Assembly: GCF_016859285.1 (NCBI RefSeq)
Contig: NC_053414.1
Span: 12,835,517 to 12,899,516 of the forward strand
Direction: 5' to 3'
DNA length: 64,000 bases
Origin: Xiphias gladius
Lineage: Eukaryota; Chordata; Actinopteri; Istiophoriformes; Xiphiidae
In this document: positions 42,001 to 63,600 of the stretch, one piece after another
Layout: every line of letters begins with the position of its first letter
Position numbering within the stretch: the first letter of the stretch is position 1
Position numbers and translations under genes: made by a program
The notes under the pieces: generated by a model
The model's database searches: none
Seen by the model: only the letters and a program-made list of their open reading frames with translations
Told to the model about the DNA's origin: nothing

Positions 42001-45000
42001 GCCACACTCCTGGCCCTGGCAAGTGTCCATGCAGGTGAGAATCTCCGCTCGTGAACACTGAAAAGTCACAGAAAGATAGAAGTAATTACATCAGAATTCA
42101 AAGTATAGAATAACGGTGATTTCAAATGTGTAAATTTAGATACAGTTGAACCTGAAGTTACCGTTGTCCTTTCTATAAATCATAATTCATCAACTGACTA
42201 TATCTAACCCTCAAAAACCGGCATAATGATCAGTGCTGACTTTCTTCTCTGCTTGTTGGTGTGTGCTTGTTTCAGGTCTGGCCTGCTAGTCTTCTAGAAC
42301 CCACATTCCTCCACACCTGCGGTGGTACTCTTATCCATAAGAACTGGGTACTTACAGCAGCCCACTGCTTCATAAGGTAAATGCTCTGTTTCACCATCTT
42401 CACATAAGCGCATGTAAAATGAAGGGCAAATGGAAGCTGCTAAACTCATTCATATAAAAAAGGGGCTAGGTACAGTAGTTAAGGTTTTAAATGCCACTTT
42501 TTATTCTCAGACTTCCTGGAAGCCCATTTGCGTAATCTCGGGAGGCAGTTATTATTGTCTGTGCTTTCATTCCGGGCTTATTACAGTGCAAGTGCAACGC
42601 CTTGTTAGAGATGCCTCTCTGCCTTGGCTAATGGTCTTCAGTGCCGTGTAGAAAGGTAAATGCTGGCACGCTGTGGAGCCTTGTGCAGTTTATATGGTTT
42701 TTGAGGAGGATGTATACAAGGAAACTTGCCAAATGTACTGCATCACAGAGGTGCGGAGCAGTTTCAGTCAAAAACAGTGTTTACTTCCATTACATCCAGA
42801 ACATCCTGTTGGTTTATACAGTATGATGCAGTGACCCTGACAGGTATCTCAAGGTGGCCTGTATATTGTGTATTCACTGTAAACGGGGAAGTATTATTAA
42901 TATTGATTAATCTGCTGATTCCCTTTCCAGATATGCTGATGAGCTGCAACGTTGGCGGATGTGCCTTGGCAAAAACAACCTGACCGACACAGAACCAAGT
43001 GAACGCTGCTTTAATGTGACCGGTATCTATCGCCATGAGGGCTTCAAGTATCCCACAGTGCCCACGGTGGAGTTTGACATTGCCCTGGTCAGGCTGGACG
43101 GAGAGGTGATACCCAGTGATGAGATCGCTTGCGCCTGCCTTCCCTCCGAGGAAGAAGTGCTACCTAAGGGCAAGATGTGCTACGCCACCGGCTGGGGAGA
43201 TGAGAGTGGTGAGGTTTGAGTTTCACGTTCATTAGCAACCTGCCCATGCAGTTCACATTTGTATGTTTGTACATATATATAAAACTCTAGTCTCACCTTT
43301 TGAAACTAGTTTAAAGTCATATTTTATTCAGTGAAATATTTCAATAATGCACCACCTCAGGAGACACTCACATCTCATAATGTTTTTGCTGTTGTAATGC
43401 CATTAAAAATTCATTGTTGCATAGTTTGCATGCCCTCTGCTGGACTTAATGTGTAAATTACCTCCTATGTTTATGCTGCTACGGGTATTAAATTTAAGTT
43501 TCTTTTATAACAATCTATCTGTGTGTTTATAGGTGATTCACATAATCCTAAAGTTGCAGACCGCCTTAACCAGGTCGCCTTGCCTGTTGTGCCTTATGAC
43601 ACCTGCAAGAGGATGGATTATTGGTGGTTCCAGGTGAAGACCTCCATGATCTGCTGTGGTTATACCCTGCCTGATGAGCTCAAGTCTGTCTGTCAGGTAA
43701 AAGAAGACCTACAAGAGTAAAAGACAAATAGATACAATGGTTTTACACCATTCTGATCATCAATGAGATGAAAGTTTTTTCACATATCTAATTTTACACG
43801 GATGGTAAAAAATCCTCCTGATGGTGTTTTTGATGTTGTTTTAATGACTTTGATTTGCAGGGAGATTCAGGAGGTCCTCTGGTGTGCCAGGATACCCCAA
43901 GTGGCCCTTGGGAAGTACATGGTATAACCAGTTTTGGCCCCATTGGATGCATTATGAATAAGAAGCCCTCCGTGTTCACTCGCTCCTCTGCCTATCTCCC
44001 CTGGATCAAAAATGTCATCCGCAGAGACATCTACAATGAGCACAGTACGAATCCAGCTGGTCTGAACTGACCCACTTTGCTCAAAAACTAAATGTGGTAC
44101 AAGTCAGATTTTTTTTTTTTTTTGCTGGTTTTCAACCTCTCTTCTCCCTGTCTAGCATCTGGGTGTGGAGGGCCAAAGTACTTGACTGGTGGAGGTGGCA
44201 CTGTGTCCTCTATGGGTTACCCTGGCAGCTACATCAACAAAGCCCGCTGCCATTGGAACATCCAGGCACCTGTTGGCAAAGTGGTCCACTTCCAATTCCA
44301 CAATTTCTCCCTGGAGGAGAGTCAGATGTGCTTGAATGACAAAGTCAGCCTCACAGACAGAATAGGAAATCTAGGTATGTGTATATCTGCTTTCTTTTTA
44401 CTCTCCAGCTGATGGTAAGAAGAAGTTAAAAAGTAAAAAGTCAGAAAAGACTTTTCTGAGTTGCTCTTTGATATGATTACTTACAAAACCTTGAGCACAA
44501 TAACTGCAGTCTATCATTTTGCATGAAGGACATCTCACAAAAAAGTCTGTTGACAGTCAACTGACTGCCATCTATGCTAACTAGGACAGGTTTTTCAATT
44601 CAGGGCAATCATCTTCAGAGGCCAGTCCAAAAAACACATCCACATATTAAGAAACCAACAAGCAAAAACTACAAATTACAGGATATGACTGTAACATCTT
44701 ATATTAAAATTAAGAAAGGAATCCACAAAATACAAATCTGTATCTTCACATATAATGCTTCAAGAATATGTAAAGTCAAATAAACAAATCAAAATTAATT
44801 CTTCTTGATCTTTCAAGTCAGTGTATGAAAAACAATGACAATATCAAAAATGACAGGGCAAAAATTAAAAAAAAAAGAAAAACTTTGACAAAAAGAAAAA
44901 ATGATAATCCGTCCCAGTCAATATCACAAACACAATCGCTACATGCATAAAATGTGACAACTCTATAGCAAAAACATGTTTGTTACGGAGTAAATGTATA

Positions 45001-48000
45001 TAAAAAGCCACCAGTAGGGTCTGGACCCACAAAGAAGCAAAAACATTGTAAAAATTGTCTGAAGAGATCAAGTGAATGCTTTCCCATTCACTTTGTTTTT
45101 ATGTTTGCCTGCACTTCACAAGAGTAGGTGTGTGTTTCACTCTTCGGTTTTTTAATATGCAATAAAGTGACATATAAAACACACTGAATGCTAATTTCCT
45201 ATGTCTCAGTCTTAAATCCCACACATACGAATATATGTCATGAATGTATAATGTAAAAAAAGGATAGAAAGAAGCAATAAAGAAGTAATAAAGATGTTAA
45301 GAGACTTAAACACCATACACAAACACAGGACAGAGGTTCTCAGAAAAGTCAGGCTAACACTTTCTTCATTCTCACCTCTCCTCAGGCACCTACTGCAGCA
45401 ATGTACCCCCTAAAGATCTGGTGAGTGATGGAAACACACTTGACATCATCTTCTCCTCCAATGACAAGGTGGTGGACACAGGCTTCACTGCCACCTGGAG
45501 GGCAGTGGACCCTACAGAGGGTAAGACAGGAGAAAAGTATACCTGACAAGACACTGGGTGAACTATTCTCTAGGCAAAACTAATGTTCTTTTCGTTTTTC
45601 TTTCTCTCTTCTCTATTGTCCACACATACACATGCACGCACGCACACACACACACACACAATCACACACAGCTCCTTGTGGAGGAAGCTTCAGCAGTGAT
45701 CACGGTGAAATAACCTCTCCTAACTGGCCCAGTGACTACCAAGCCCTGTCTGTGTGCACATGGCGTATCACCATTCCTGTAGCAAAAAGTATCAACATAA
45801 CCTTCACTCACTTTGAGTTGCAAGCTGTAAATATATTAGGACGCTGTGTGGACTATGTGGAGGTCTTCGATGGAGAAACCATGGTATCGCTAGGTTGGTT
45901 ATTGTACTAAAAATGCTATTTTGTCCATTTTGTGTTCTGTTTTTTTTGCAAGTATTTCCTTTACAGTGTGTAGTGTTGTCAGTATCATTGTCTTAGAGGT
46001 TGTTGTCATTTTGCTGTGCAATGATGAAATAACTCGTATTTTCTTGTCTGTTGTTCAGGTAGATTCTGTGGCTTTGCACCTCCCCCCACCATCATCGTCT
46101 CGAGCAACACAACCGTCATTCGCTTCCTTAGTAATGGAGCCAATCAACAGCAGGGTTTTCGTGGTTACTGGACCACTGATGCCAGTGTTATCCCAACTTT
46201 ACCTCCTCCACCTCCCAACCCATGGGACAATATCACTATCAGTAAGTGTAGGCCTAGCCCAGCTCACAGCAGCCCTGTATCTCTGACGTGGGGTCATATG
46301 TTGTGATCTAATGTGGAGGTTCCCAGTTTCTAAACTGGTGCTTTTTTGGTTTTGTCTCCTTCGTATGAAATAAACGGCAGCAGGATATGAAACTGGATTC
46401 TCTGTTTTCTGATTCTAAAGTCTAATTTAATCCACCACTGACTATACCTTTACCTGTACAGGGCAGTTTTAAACGTATTAGTGTTTGTTTTTCATTGTGT
46501 TTATTTGCAATTACAAATGTAACACTGCTTTTGTTATCCTGTGTACACAAGGGACCCATGTAAAGTAGAGTGACATTCTTTCTTCGAACCACCCTGTATA
46601 AATGCAGGTTAAATTAATTAATGAATGATAACGGATGATGGCTTATTTATAGATAACTGAATTGTACATTTTCTCTTCCCAGGCTGGCCAGAAAATTGTG
46701 GACATCCAGCAGTGAAACCAAATACAGGAACCCCAAGGGTGGTTAATGGGGTGGAGGCAATACCCCACTCCTGGCCCTGGCAAGTCTCCATGCAGGTGCT
46801 GTCACCTCCTCTATCTCTGTGCCTGAATGACTATGAGGGAAAGAGAAGAGCTTTTATTTTGTAAAAATGTATTTCTCTTCCCCAGGCTTCACCAATGATG
46901 CCCATACCTTACATGCACGGTTGTGGAGGCTCTTTAATTCACAAAGAATGGATCCTAACAGCTGCTCACTGTTTCATGTTGTAAGATATACCTACAGACA
47001 GACCTACAGTACATGCCATTTTAACAGCCCACTGTTCTTTTTAAAGCGGCTATAATTGATATTTTTATGGTAATAATGCATCAGGACAATGTGATATGTG
47101 ACAAAGTGTCATGCATAGTGATGAATTGACAGAAAAGTATCACCTGAATCTGCAGCTCCCCCAATTTTTACAGAGCTTTATTGCAAGTTTCAGCTCATTG
47201 TTTCGCTGTCTGGTCCCCACCTTTGCTGTTTTGGTTCACTCTCACCACTGTTAAACTGTTGTTGTCAACCATGGCAGTCAGTTGTTTTCAACAAAAAACT
47301 TCTCAAAAAACCTTTTGAACATAGTTAAAATATTTCCGTCAGGTGTTGGTAGAGACCAAAAACAGAGCTAAAACACACATTAGCCAGGTGGAGAGAGACA
47401 TGACTCCAAATGAATTTTAATGTTCCACTGTAACTGCGTGATGTATAAATGAGGTACTGTTGATCACAAGTTCATATCAACTCAAAAGGAGATGTTTTTA
47501 CAACTTGTTTTTGCTGTCCCCAAGTGGCAAAAGAACAGTCATTGAAGGTTTAAAAGCAGCTCTTTGAAACACTTATTTTTCATCATTTTGTCTTGGCTAA
47601 AACCTTGCACAACAGCCATAGGAAAAAGTAAAACAAGTTCTGATTTTCTCCTTCACCTGTTTTCCAGCCCACTGAATAAACCCTCCTACTGGCGCATGTG
47701 TCTAGGGAAACACCACATGAACTCCTCCATGGATGTTCCCTCAGCAGAAGAGTGCTACAAGGTGGATGGTGTCATCCGGCACAAGGGGTTCGTCTACGAG
47801 CAGGATAAAACTGACATCACCAACGACATAGCCCTGGTGCATTTGGCTCAGCCTGTCAATATGACGAAGGAGATCAGCCCCATCTGTCTGCCCAAACCTG
47901 GGGCTGTGATGCCTGCTGGGACACCCTGCTTTGTCACCGGATGGGGGGACGAGAAAGGTAGAAGTGATCAAGCATTTAATTATCCTGTGAAGGACCTATA

Positions 48001-49203
48001 GTTATAACGCAGCACCAGGAACTAGAGGTAACTGTAGTTGTGGAAGTAGGTGCCGTCTGTGCTCCTAAAATTGTATGTGCCAGTGTGGAGTTATTGTGTA
48101 AATGTGTGAATCCAGTTTTCTTACCCCTTGTACTCTTTTCCTCTCTACTTTTTCTGTTTTTCACACTCCATAATGAGTATGTGACTTGAGGCCAGCAGCA
48201 GTGATGGCCTTAGGTTTATTGATACAATGAGTTTACTAAATATTAAAATATTTACAGGCAGGTGTGTGATGCTGTTTGACCAGCTTGCTGTGGCCTTGGC
48301 TTGATTACTAAAGATTAAGAGAGTTTGGGGGTTTCAAACTTCTCCTTTTCACTTCTGTCTTAGGTAGTCTGTTCCCGAAAGTGGCTGAGAAGCTAAATCA
48401 GGCAGCCCTTCCTATTATTGACTTTCAAACCTGCAGTAAACCTGCCTACTGGTGGGATACCCTCAGGCCCTCAATGATCTGTGCTGGATATGAGTCCCCA
48501 GATGAGCTTAAGTCAGCCTGCCAGGTGAGAGGACGCATCCAGAAAAAATAACAACTGTTTAAATTGACAAACTAGATTTTTATTAGGAGAGGATGGTGAA
48601 TGTTTGTTGAAATCCCCTCCATGCTTTTTCTCAAACATTATATAAATGATCTCGCCCCTAATGATTAAGTTGTCTGTTGTGTAACATCCAGTTAAGTGTT
48701 TTGTTTGTGATCAGTCAGCCTTGATTGCAAATGGCTGCCCAGTTTTCAGACATAATTGGACAACACTACAGACAACAGAACATAGGAACATTACTTGTTT
48801 GCCATAATGTGCAGTACAGGAATTTCAGTAGAGCTTCATAAAACACAACACTGATATTTGCCAGAAACAACTCTGTCAGGGTTTTGATAAATATTGACCA
48901 TTACAAATTGTAGGGCACAGAGATGATTTATAGTGTCTGTCAATATCAAATGCTCGCCAATGCAACCTCTTACCCTTACACTAAATTGTTGCCGATTTTC
49001 TTCAGGGTGACTCCGGCGGTCCTTTCGCCTGCATGGCTGCTGGAATCAACACAACCTGGGAGGTTCATGGTATCGTTAGCTTCGGACCACGCGGCTGCAT
49101 CAAAGACAAGAAACCGTCTGTATTCACCCGTGTCTCTGCTTTCAGTGACTGGATCAACAACAACATCAAGAAGTTTTTATATGAAAGTGGCAAAACTGAC
49201 TAA
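26943..49203 (+). CDS. Ovochymase-like type II transmembrane protein with six CUB domains and two chymotrypsin-fold proteases
   Basis: Twenty-five exons join to one open frame of 1396 aa. Exons: 26943-27093, 30117-30235, 31587-31680, 32594-32734, 32969-33066, 34336-34462, 35529-35747, 36366-36581, 38636-38776, 39875-40120, 40361-40546, 41925-42034, 42276-42376, 42931-43208, 43533-43696, 43861-44044, 44156-44374, 45386-45520, 45672-45893, 46059-46241, 46683-46795, 46886-46980, 47668-47957, 48364-48524, 49006-49203. Every junction keeps phase and uses GT-AG. Residues 1-18 are cytoplasmic, 19-40 a signal anchor ([20 protein letters not shown]), then CUB1 about 51-165, CUB2 169-285, Pro/Thr linker 286-316, CUB3 316-435, CUB4 436-560, protease 1 598-858, CUB5 859-976, CUB6 977-1095, protease 2 1131-1396. 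CUB-protease polyproteins of this kind are ovochymases and oviductins, which act on egg coats; tissue and role here are unknown. A membrane anchor is unusual for that group. Automatic annotation could split the gene at exon 16. Confidence 0.85.
29303..29850. repeat. Teleost MITE-like repeat with GCTAGC-GGC ends
   Basis: Bounded by GTGCTAGCGGCATGGCTGT and GAGCCGCTAGCATGGCTGTA. The interior has paired stretches such as CAACAACTGTTCAATGGATC and AAAAATTGTTGGATGGATTT, each followed by a CATGAAAT/CGTGAAAT-like block. This is a familiar abundant fish repeat; it lies in intron 1 of the CUB/protease gene. Confidence 0.65.
30575..30905. repeat. Partial SINE/LINE-tail type repeat
   Basis: TTTTATTCATATAGCATCTTTCATA start and AGTTCCACAGTTTGGGCTCAG interior resemble the family at 9405-10120. 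It is truncated and diverged, and lies in intron 2 of the CUB/protease gene. Confidence 0.5.
35229..35345. repeat. Short SINE/LINE-tail type repeat fragment
   Basis: ACTTTATTTGTATTGCACCT then CATACAGGTTAGTGCAATTC, the usual head of fish repeats of this type. In intron 6 of the CUB/protease gene. Confidence 0.45.
37686..37952. repeat. Teleost GTTTAGG/GGTTAAGG-containing interspersed repeat
   Basis: Repeated short blocks (TTAAGTTTAGGCACAGAAAC, CTAGGTTTAGGAAAAGATCG, GGTTTGGGTTAAAGCAAGTA, GTGGTTAAGGTTAGTGAACG) spaced about 35-50 bases apart. This is a known style of fish repeat that looks minisatellite-like but is dispersed. In intron 8 of the CUB/protease gene. Confidence 0.55.
39066..39582. 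mobile_element. Tol2-like hAT non-autonomous element, copy 1
   Basis: Starts GTGGTGGTGGAAGAAGTACT and ends AGTTACTTTCCACCTTTG, inverted ends of the GGTGGAAAAAGTACT type found in Tol2-related hAT elements. The interior AATACTCTATTACAAGTAAA followed by AGTCTTGC is shared, in the opposite orientation, with the element at 54698-55841. No transposase. About 515 bases, in intron 9 of the CUB/protease gene. Confidence 0.7.
44045..44070 (+). other. Intron-retention extension with in-frame stop after protease 1
   Basis: If the GTACGA donor is skipped, eight or nine codons follow exon 16 and end at TGA 44068-44070, giving an 866-residue product with a single protease. The intron is only 111 bases (44045-44155). 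No AATAAA is seen within it, so such a product would come from intron retention, not from early polyadenylation. Confidence 0.5.
44156..49203 (+). other. Module III: CUB5-CUB6-protease 2 (exons 17-25)
   Basis: CUB5 begins [16 protein letters not shown] and CUB6 begins [14 protein letters not shown]; both keep four cysteines. The linker again ends NPWDNITI, then [10 protein letters not shown], with activation at GTPR-VVNG (Arg1130/Val1131). Triad: His1177 (LTAAHC), Asp1234 (NDIAL), Ser1334 (GDSGGP). S1-pocket equivalents are Ser189 (KSACQGDSGG), Gly216 (VSFGP) and Ser226 (KKPSVFTR), the same as protease 1. The protein ends [19 protein letters not shown]. Exons 17-25 reproduce exons 8-16 in order, phase and approximate length, so this is a tandem copy of module II. 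Confidence 0.85.
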
Positions 49204-49217
49204 AGCTGTTATCTTGA

Positions 49218-49223
49218 AATAAA
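49218..49223 (+). terminator. Polyadenylation signal of the CUB/protease gene
   Basis: AATAAA 14 bases after the TAA stop, which implies a very short 3' UTR. Confidence 0.7.
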
Positions 49224-49229
49224 GAGTTT

Positions 49230-49960
49230 GACACTGTTTATTAGCAATTTCTGTTATTTTTTATGCTTCTACAGACTAAGCCATTTCTATTAAGGGGTCA
49301 CCTCGAAGTATTGCTCTCTGGTGAATTTTGCAATGGTACTGTTATAAAGCATCTTCTCTGGCTTCCTACTGAGGAAGTGGTATCAGAACAACTTTAATTT
49401 AATATTGTATCTAATATTTCCAATATTTTCACAATACACAAGTTAAAAAATGTTGCACAAAAACATTTTAAATAAATAAAGAAAATAAGTCATTAGCAAT
49501 TCTATTATTTAGAGAGATGCATTTGGTAAATGGTGCAATTAGTTTTGTATATAACTGATTGAAACTATAAACATGACAATGATTTTTCTACGTAACTCTT
49601 GCTGTCTTTTCCTATAATTCATAATGTTTAAAAGTCAATTATTACGAGGCTTATATGAGTTCAACCTATAAAGAACGTGTACGTATAATTAAAGTACAAT
49701 TACAATTATTATCAATCATTATAAATTGCAAATAATAAAGTTTCACTTTGTTCAAATTACATTATATACAATGTGAAAACTGGCCCAAGTGATGAATCTA
49801 TTGTAAGCACTGCAGCCATGTGTCAGTCTTAAAAATAGTTAAATTTCCTTTTTCTGTGTGTTGTGCATCCAGTTGAGTTTTCCTCTCCTCAAGCCAACCC
49901 CTCCAGTTCTGCAGTAGTTAAAAGATTCATCTCCCTGTCGTCCCTCATCTGCAGGCAGAT
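49230..49960. other. Spacer between the CUB/protease gene and fam13a
   Basis: AT-rich, no exon recognised. The gap from the end of one gene to the probable start region of the next is only about 0.8-1.1 kb. Confidence 0.4.
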
Positions 49961-49979
49961 GAATTGTGCAGGCACAGAT

Positions 49980-50377
49980 TTAAAGTTTTGGGTATTAACC
50001 CCTTAATCACATGACCAGGCAACTCAGCCAATAGGAGAGCTCGGCTCAGATTTCAGCCTAGAAGGAGAGAGGGTAATAAAGAGGGAGGAAGAGAAAGAGA
50101 CAAGCACTAATCTGTGCTCATAGGTTGGACAGCATACACTCTGCCGGTAGTGACAGCACTTCTTTACACTCTCTCCCCGTGTGGATTGGCTGTGTTGTGT
50201 TTTGGATTATTTGGATGGTGTATTTCAAGGTGAAAGGGATTCCCACCACTGGGAAAAATCCAAAAGTGTGTCCTGGCACAAAGTGAGGAGAAGAGGAGGA
50301 AGAGGAAGAGGAGGAGGGAGGACGGCAGCAATTTTTCCCCTCATCTTTGCCTCTGAAGGCGTTTCTTCTGTGGGAGA
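49980..50377 (+). promoter_or_regulatory. fam13a: Candidate fam13a promoter and 5' UTR
   Basis: Directly upstream of the fam13a start codon. Contains a CCAAT box (50028-50032), a TCACATGAC E-box-like site just before it, a TAATAAAG sequence near 50091, and a purine-rich AGGAGGAAGAGGAGG stretch near 50290-50320 probably in the 5' UTR. The transcription start is not established. Confidence 0.4.
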
Positions 50378-60615
<10,238 letters not shown>

Positions 60616-63600
60616 GTAAGAAAAAGTTTTCTAAGCATACAATTTATATCTGATGTGCGTATTTTTAATAGTTGCATGCTTATTTGGCATCTAGAGTTAT
60701 CTTATAAACTCAAGTAAGGTTTTTTTTTTTTTTTAGTAATTACAACCATCATGTGATACCTATCCTGAGAAACTTCCCAAATGCACAATAGGATATTAAT
60801 ACAATCACAAATGTAGTGAATATCTGGGTCTTGACTCCTATTGGATGATAAGCAAAGCTGTCTTTAGTTGGTGAAATTTACTATTAGCACTACAGTCATC
60901 TGCACCGGGCAGTGCTTTTAAAGGGACTGCTGTGTTAAGTGTGTGTGCGTGTGCGTGAGCGAGAGAGAGAGAGCGAGAGAGAGAGAGTCTGTGCGATTAG
61001 AGGAGTGATGGCCCTCATATCTCTGTCAATAATCTTGGAGGTCATAAAAGATAAGGTGAGTCATTTGGCAGGTGAAGTGTCTGTGCCCACTTTGTGCTCT
61101 CCTCCATCAAAGGGTTTAATCTGTTTAATGGGAGATGAGTGTACATTTTGGCTGCAGTATTCGATGTGCCCTGATAGACCACATAATACAAGCCTTTTTT
61201 TTTTTTTTTTTTTTTCTTCTTTCTTCTCCCTACTCTTCGCTGCAGGACTTGGCCATAACTACTGAATACAATTATATTTGTATTCTTTGTAAATTGCTTT
61301 GGCCTCCTTGCCACTTGAGGTATATGATGAATGGATGGATCAGAAGCTTAATGTGAAAAATGATTAGCAGATTATGAAAATACTCATAGATCAACTATAT
61401 TTGTACATATCAAGTTCAAGATATGCTTTATTTGTTCCCATAGAGAAACTTGTTCTGTGAGCTGACTCAAATAAACGAAAAAGTGTGCTATCCAGCTTCA
61501 TATCATGAGGGTTGAATTGGGATGAATTTAATTTTTGGGTAACGCTAACTGTTAGTGTTATACCTCGGACATATTGTGTAATGATTAATTTATGATTTGG
61601 TGGACAGATGTTATTCAGTGATGATTTTTAGAATTGATTATTCATTTTCAGTCATTTTCAGTCATGTTTATGTCTTTGTGAATGTGAGGAATTTCTGCAT
61701 TTCTCAGTTTAATATTATCATATAAAGTTGTAAACTGAATACCTGTGAGGGTTCTTCTTGCAGATTAAAAAATTGCCAATTATAAACATCACATTGAGCT
61801 CTGGGAAGTTGTGATGGAGGTCCTTATTTATTTATTTATTTATTGACATTTTATATCCTTAATGATTAACCAGTTAATTGAAAACATAATGGACAGATGA
61901 ACTGACAATGAAATTAATCATTACTTGCAGCGCTAAATGGTTACCTCTTTACTAATGGAGAGCATACTGCCCCGCAGCTTCCAGGAAAACCACATAAATT
62001 AACTAAAATTTCTTGTAGTAGATGAAATTTTGCTGTCAAGGGAAAATAATATTTTCAAATGGGCAGTTCAGACTTTTCAAAGCCCAGATTCTCAGGCACA
62101 TCTCATAACAATATTGCACAGTGTTTTTTGTTTTTTTTGTTCTGTCTGGATAGTTTTAGTTATGGCAGATTACGGCACTTTGACTGAACAGACAGAAAGT
62201 AAACAATCACGATGAGAAATTTTTTTTAATTGCTGAGTATTTTGTTTTATTTAGCTGAAAACAGGTTTAAAGTTGGATTGCCTTTTTTGCCTGTTACTTT
62301 TTTTGTTATCAGTATAAGACACAATTTATTGCCCATTTTATATTCTGTACAGCTTCTTCATATATTAAGTATACAATTATGCCACTTTCGAAGCTACTGA
62401 ATACGCATCTTAATTATCAGCCACACATATACAATCACACAGAAGTAACACACTGGTTAGCACATATAAATACATATGACTAAGTTTGTGAACACTATGT
62501 ACAGGGTGTTTTTAAAAAATACTTATAAAAGTACTTCTTATAAATATTATCCATGCCATCAAGCCAAAAGCAGCTCCATAACAACACTACTCTTTTTTCC
62601 AGTTAGTGAAAGGTGCTCCACCCAATGTCTAGATCTGTCAGATGAAGAAAAGTAAACATATATTAAAGAATGAATAGATAATGCATAAATAGACATACAT
62701 ACATACAGTATTTAAAAAATAGACTCAGTTAAACCAATTTAGGAGGAAGTTCACTGTTACATGTTGATTGAACATAGTACATCAATTTCTTCCATCTTAT
62801 TTTAAATACCAACAAAGGTTACCTCTTAGTTTATATGTTATTTTTTCCAAATGTTAAATTTGCCCTGTCGTTCCTCTCAATTTTTTACAGTTGTGGATAT
62901 ATTTCGTACAGTCACTTCTCGTTAATTAATTTCAAAGCAGTTACTTTCAATGTTTTCAGCAGATAAATTTTCTTGTCTACCATTTCTCTCAGCATTTTCC
63001 CAAAAAGTACAAAATCATGGTGATTACAGAAAGGTTTGATACTGTCATCTTTTGTTACACGTTTGTTTATATTTGAAAATTAATAAATTGTAGTAGCATA
63101 AATAAAATAAATGACATTGTTGAAACCTTTTTTTCAGTGTAATCTCTTAGGCAAAAATAATCAAACAAGTGTTCATTTATCAGTTTCTCACCTTAAAGTC
63201 GATTAATTCTGCTGGTCTCTCTCTATATCCACATACAGCACATGTCATTCTTTGCAGTGGTTTGGTCTTCTGATTTTCTGGCTTTATGGTGACTTGTCTT
63301 TTGATGTGCATCCTCTACATGTGCTGTGTATTTGCATGAAGTCTTTTTTTCTCATCCTTCAACGTAGGTTTGTCTAATACACTAACCTGTAAAAACTTGA
63401 TCAACTACTGCTTGAAAGTCCCCCCCCCTTCCAAAAAAGAAAAGAAGAAAACCCACACATGCAACCATGTACTTTACAATCTAATGTAAACACATACACG
63501 CACAATGTGAACTTTACCCAGGGGCAACAATAGCAGCTGTAAGTGAGCTAAGCCATTATTCCCCCTCTGCCTCTACATATTCAGGCGTACACACGTACCT

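Larger units (their letters stand above)
36366..44044 (+). other. Module II: CUB3-CUB4-protease 1 (exons 8-16)
   Basis: CUB3 begins [19 protein letters not shown], with Ser in place of the first cysteine and NSSWKI in place of the second; the later pair (GNC, HCGY) remains. CUB4 keeps all four cysteines. A linker ending NPWDNITI leads to [10 protein letters not shown], then the activation site VVSR-IVNG (Arg597/Ile598). The triad is His646 (LTAAHC), Asp699 (FDIAL) and Ser800 (GDSGGP). S1-pocket equivalents are Ser189 (KSVCQGDSGG), Gly216 (TSFGP) and Ser226 (KKPSVFTR). The last exon splices out at a GTACGA donor (44045); if not spliced, the frame continues STNPAGLN and stops at 44068-44070. 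Confidence 0.85.

Noticed and set aside
41925-49203. Calling the protease domains trypsin or enteropeptidase
   Set aside because: The residue equivalent to Asp189 is Ser in both domains, and the CUB arrangement differs from enteropeptidase (no LDLR, SEA, MAM or SRCR domains seen).
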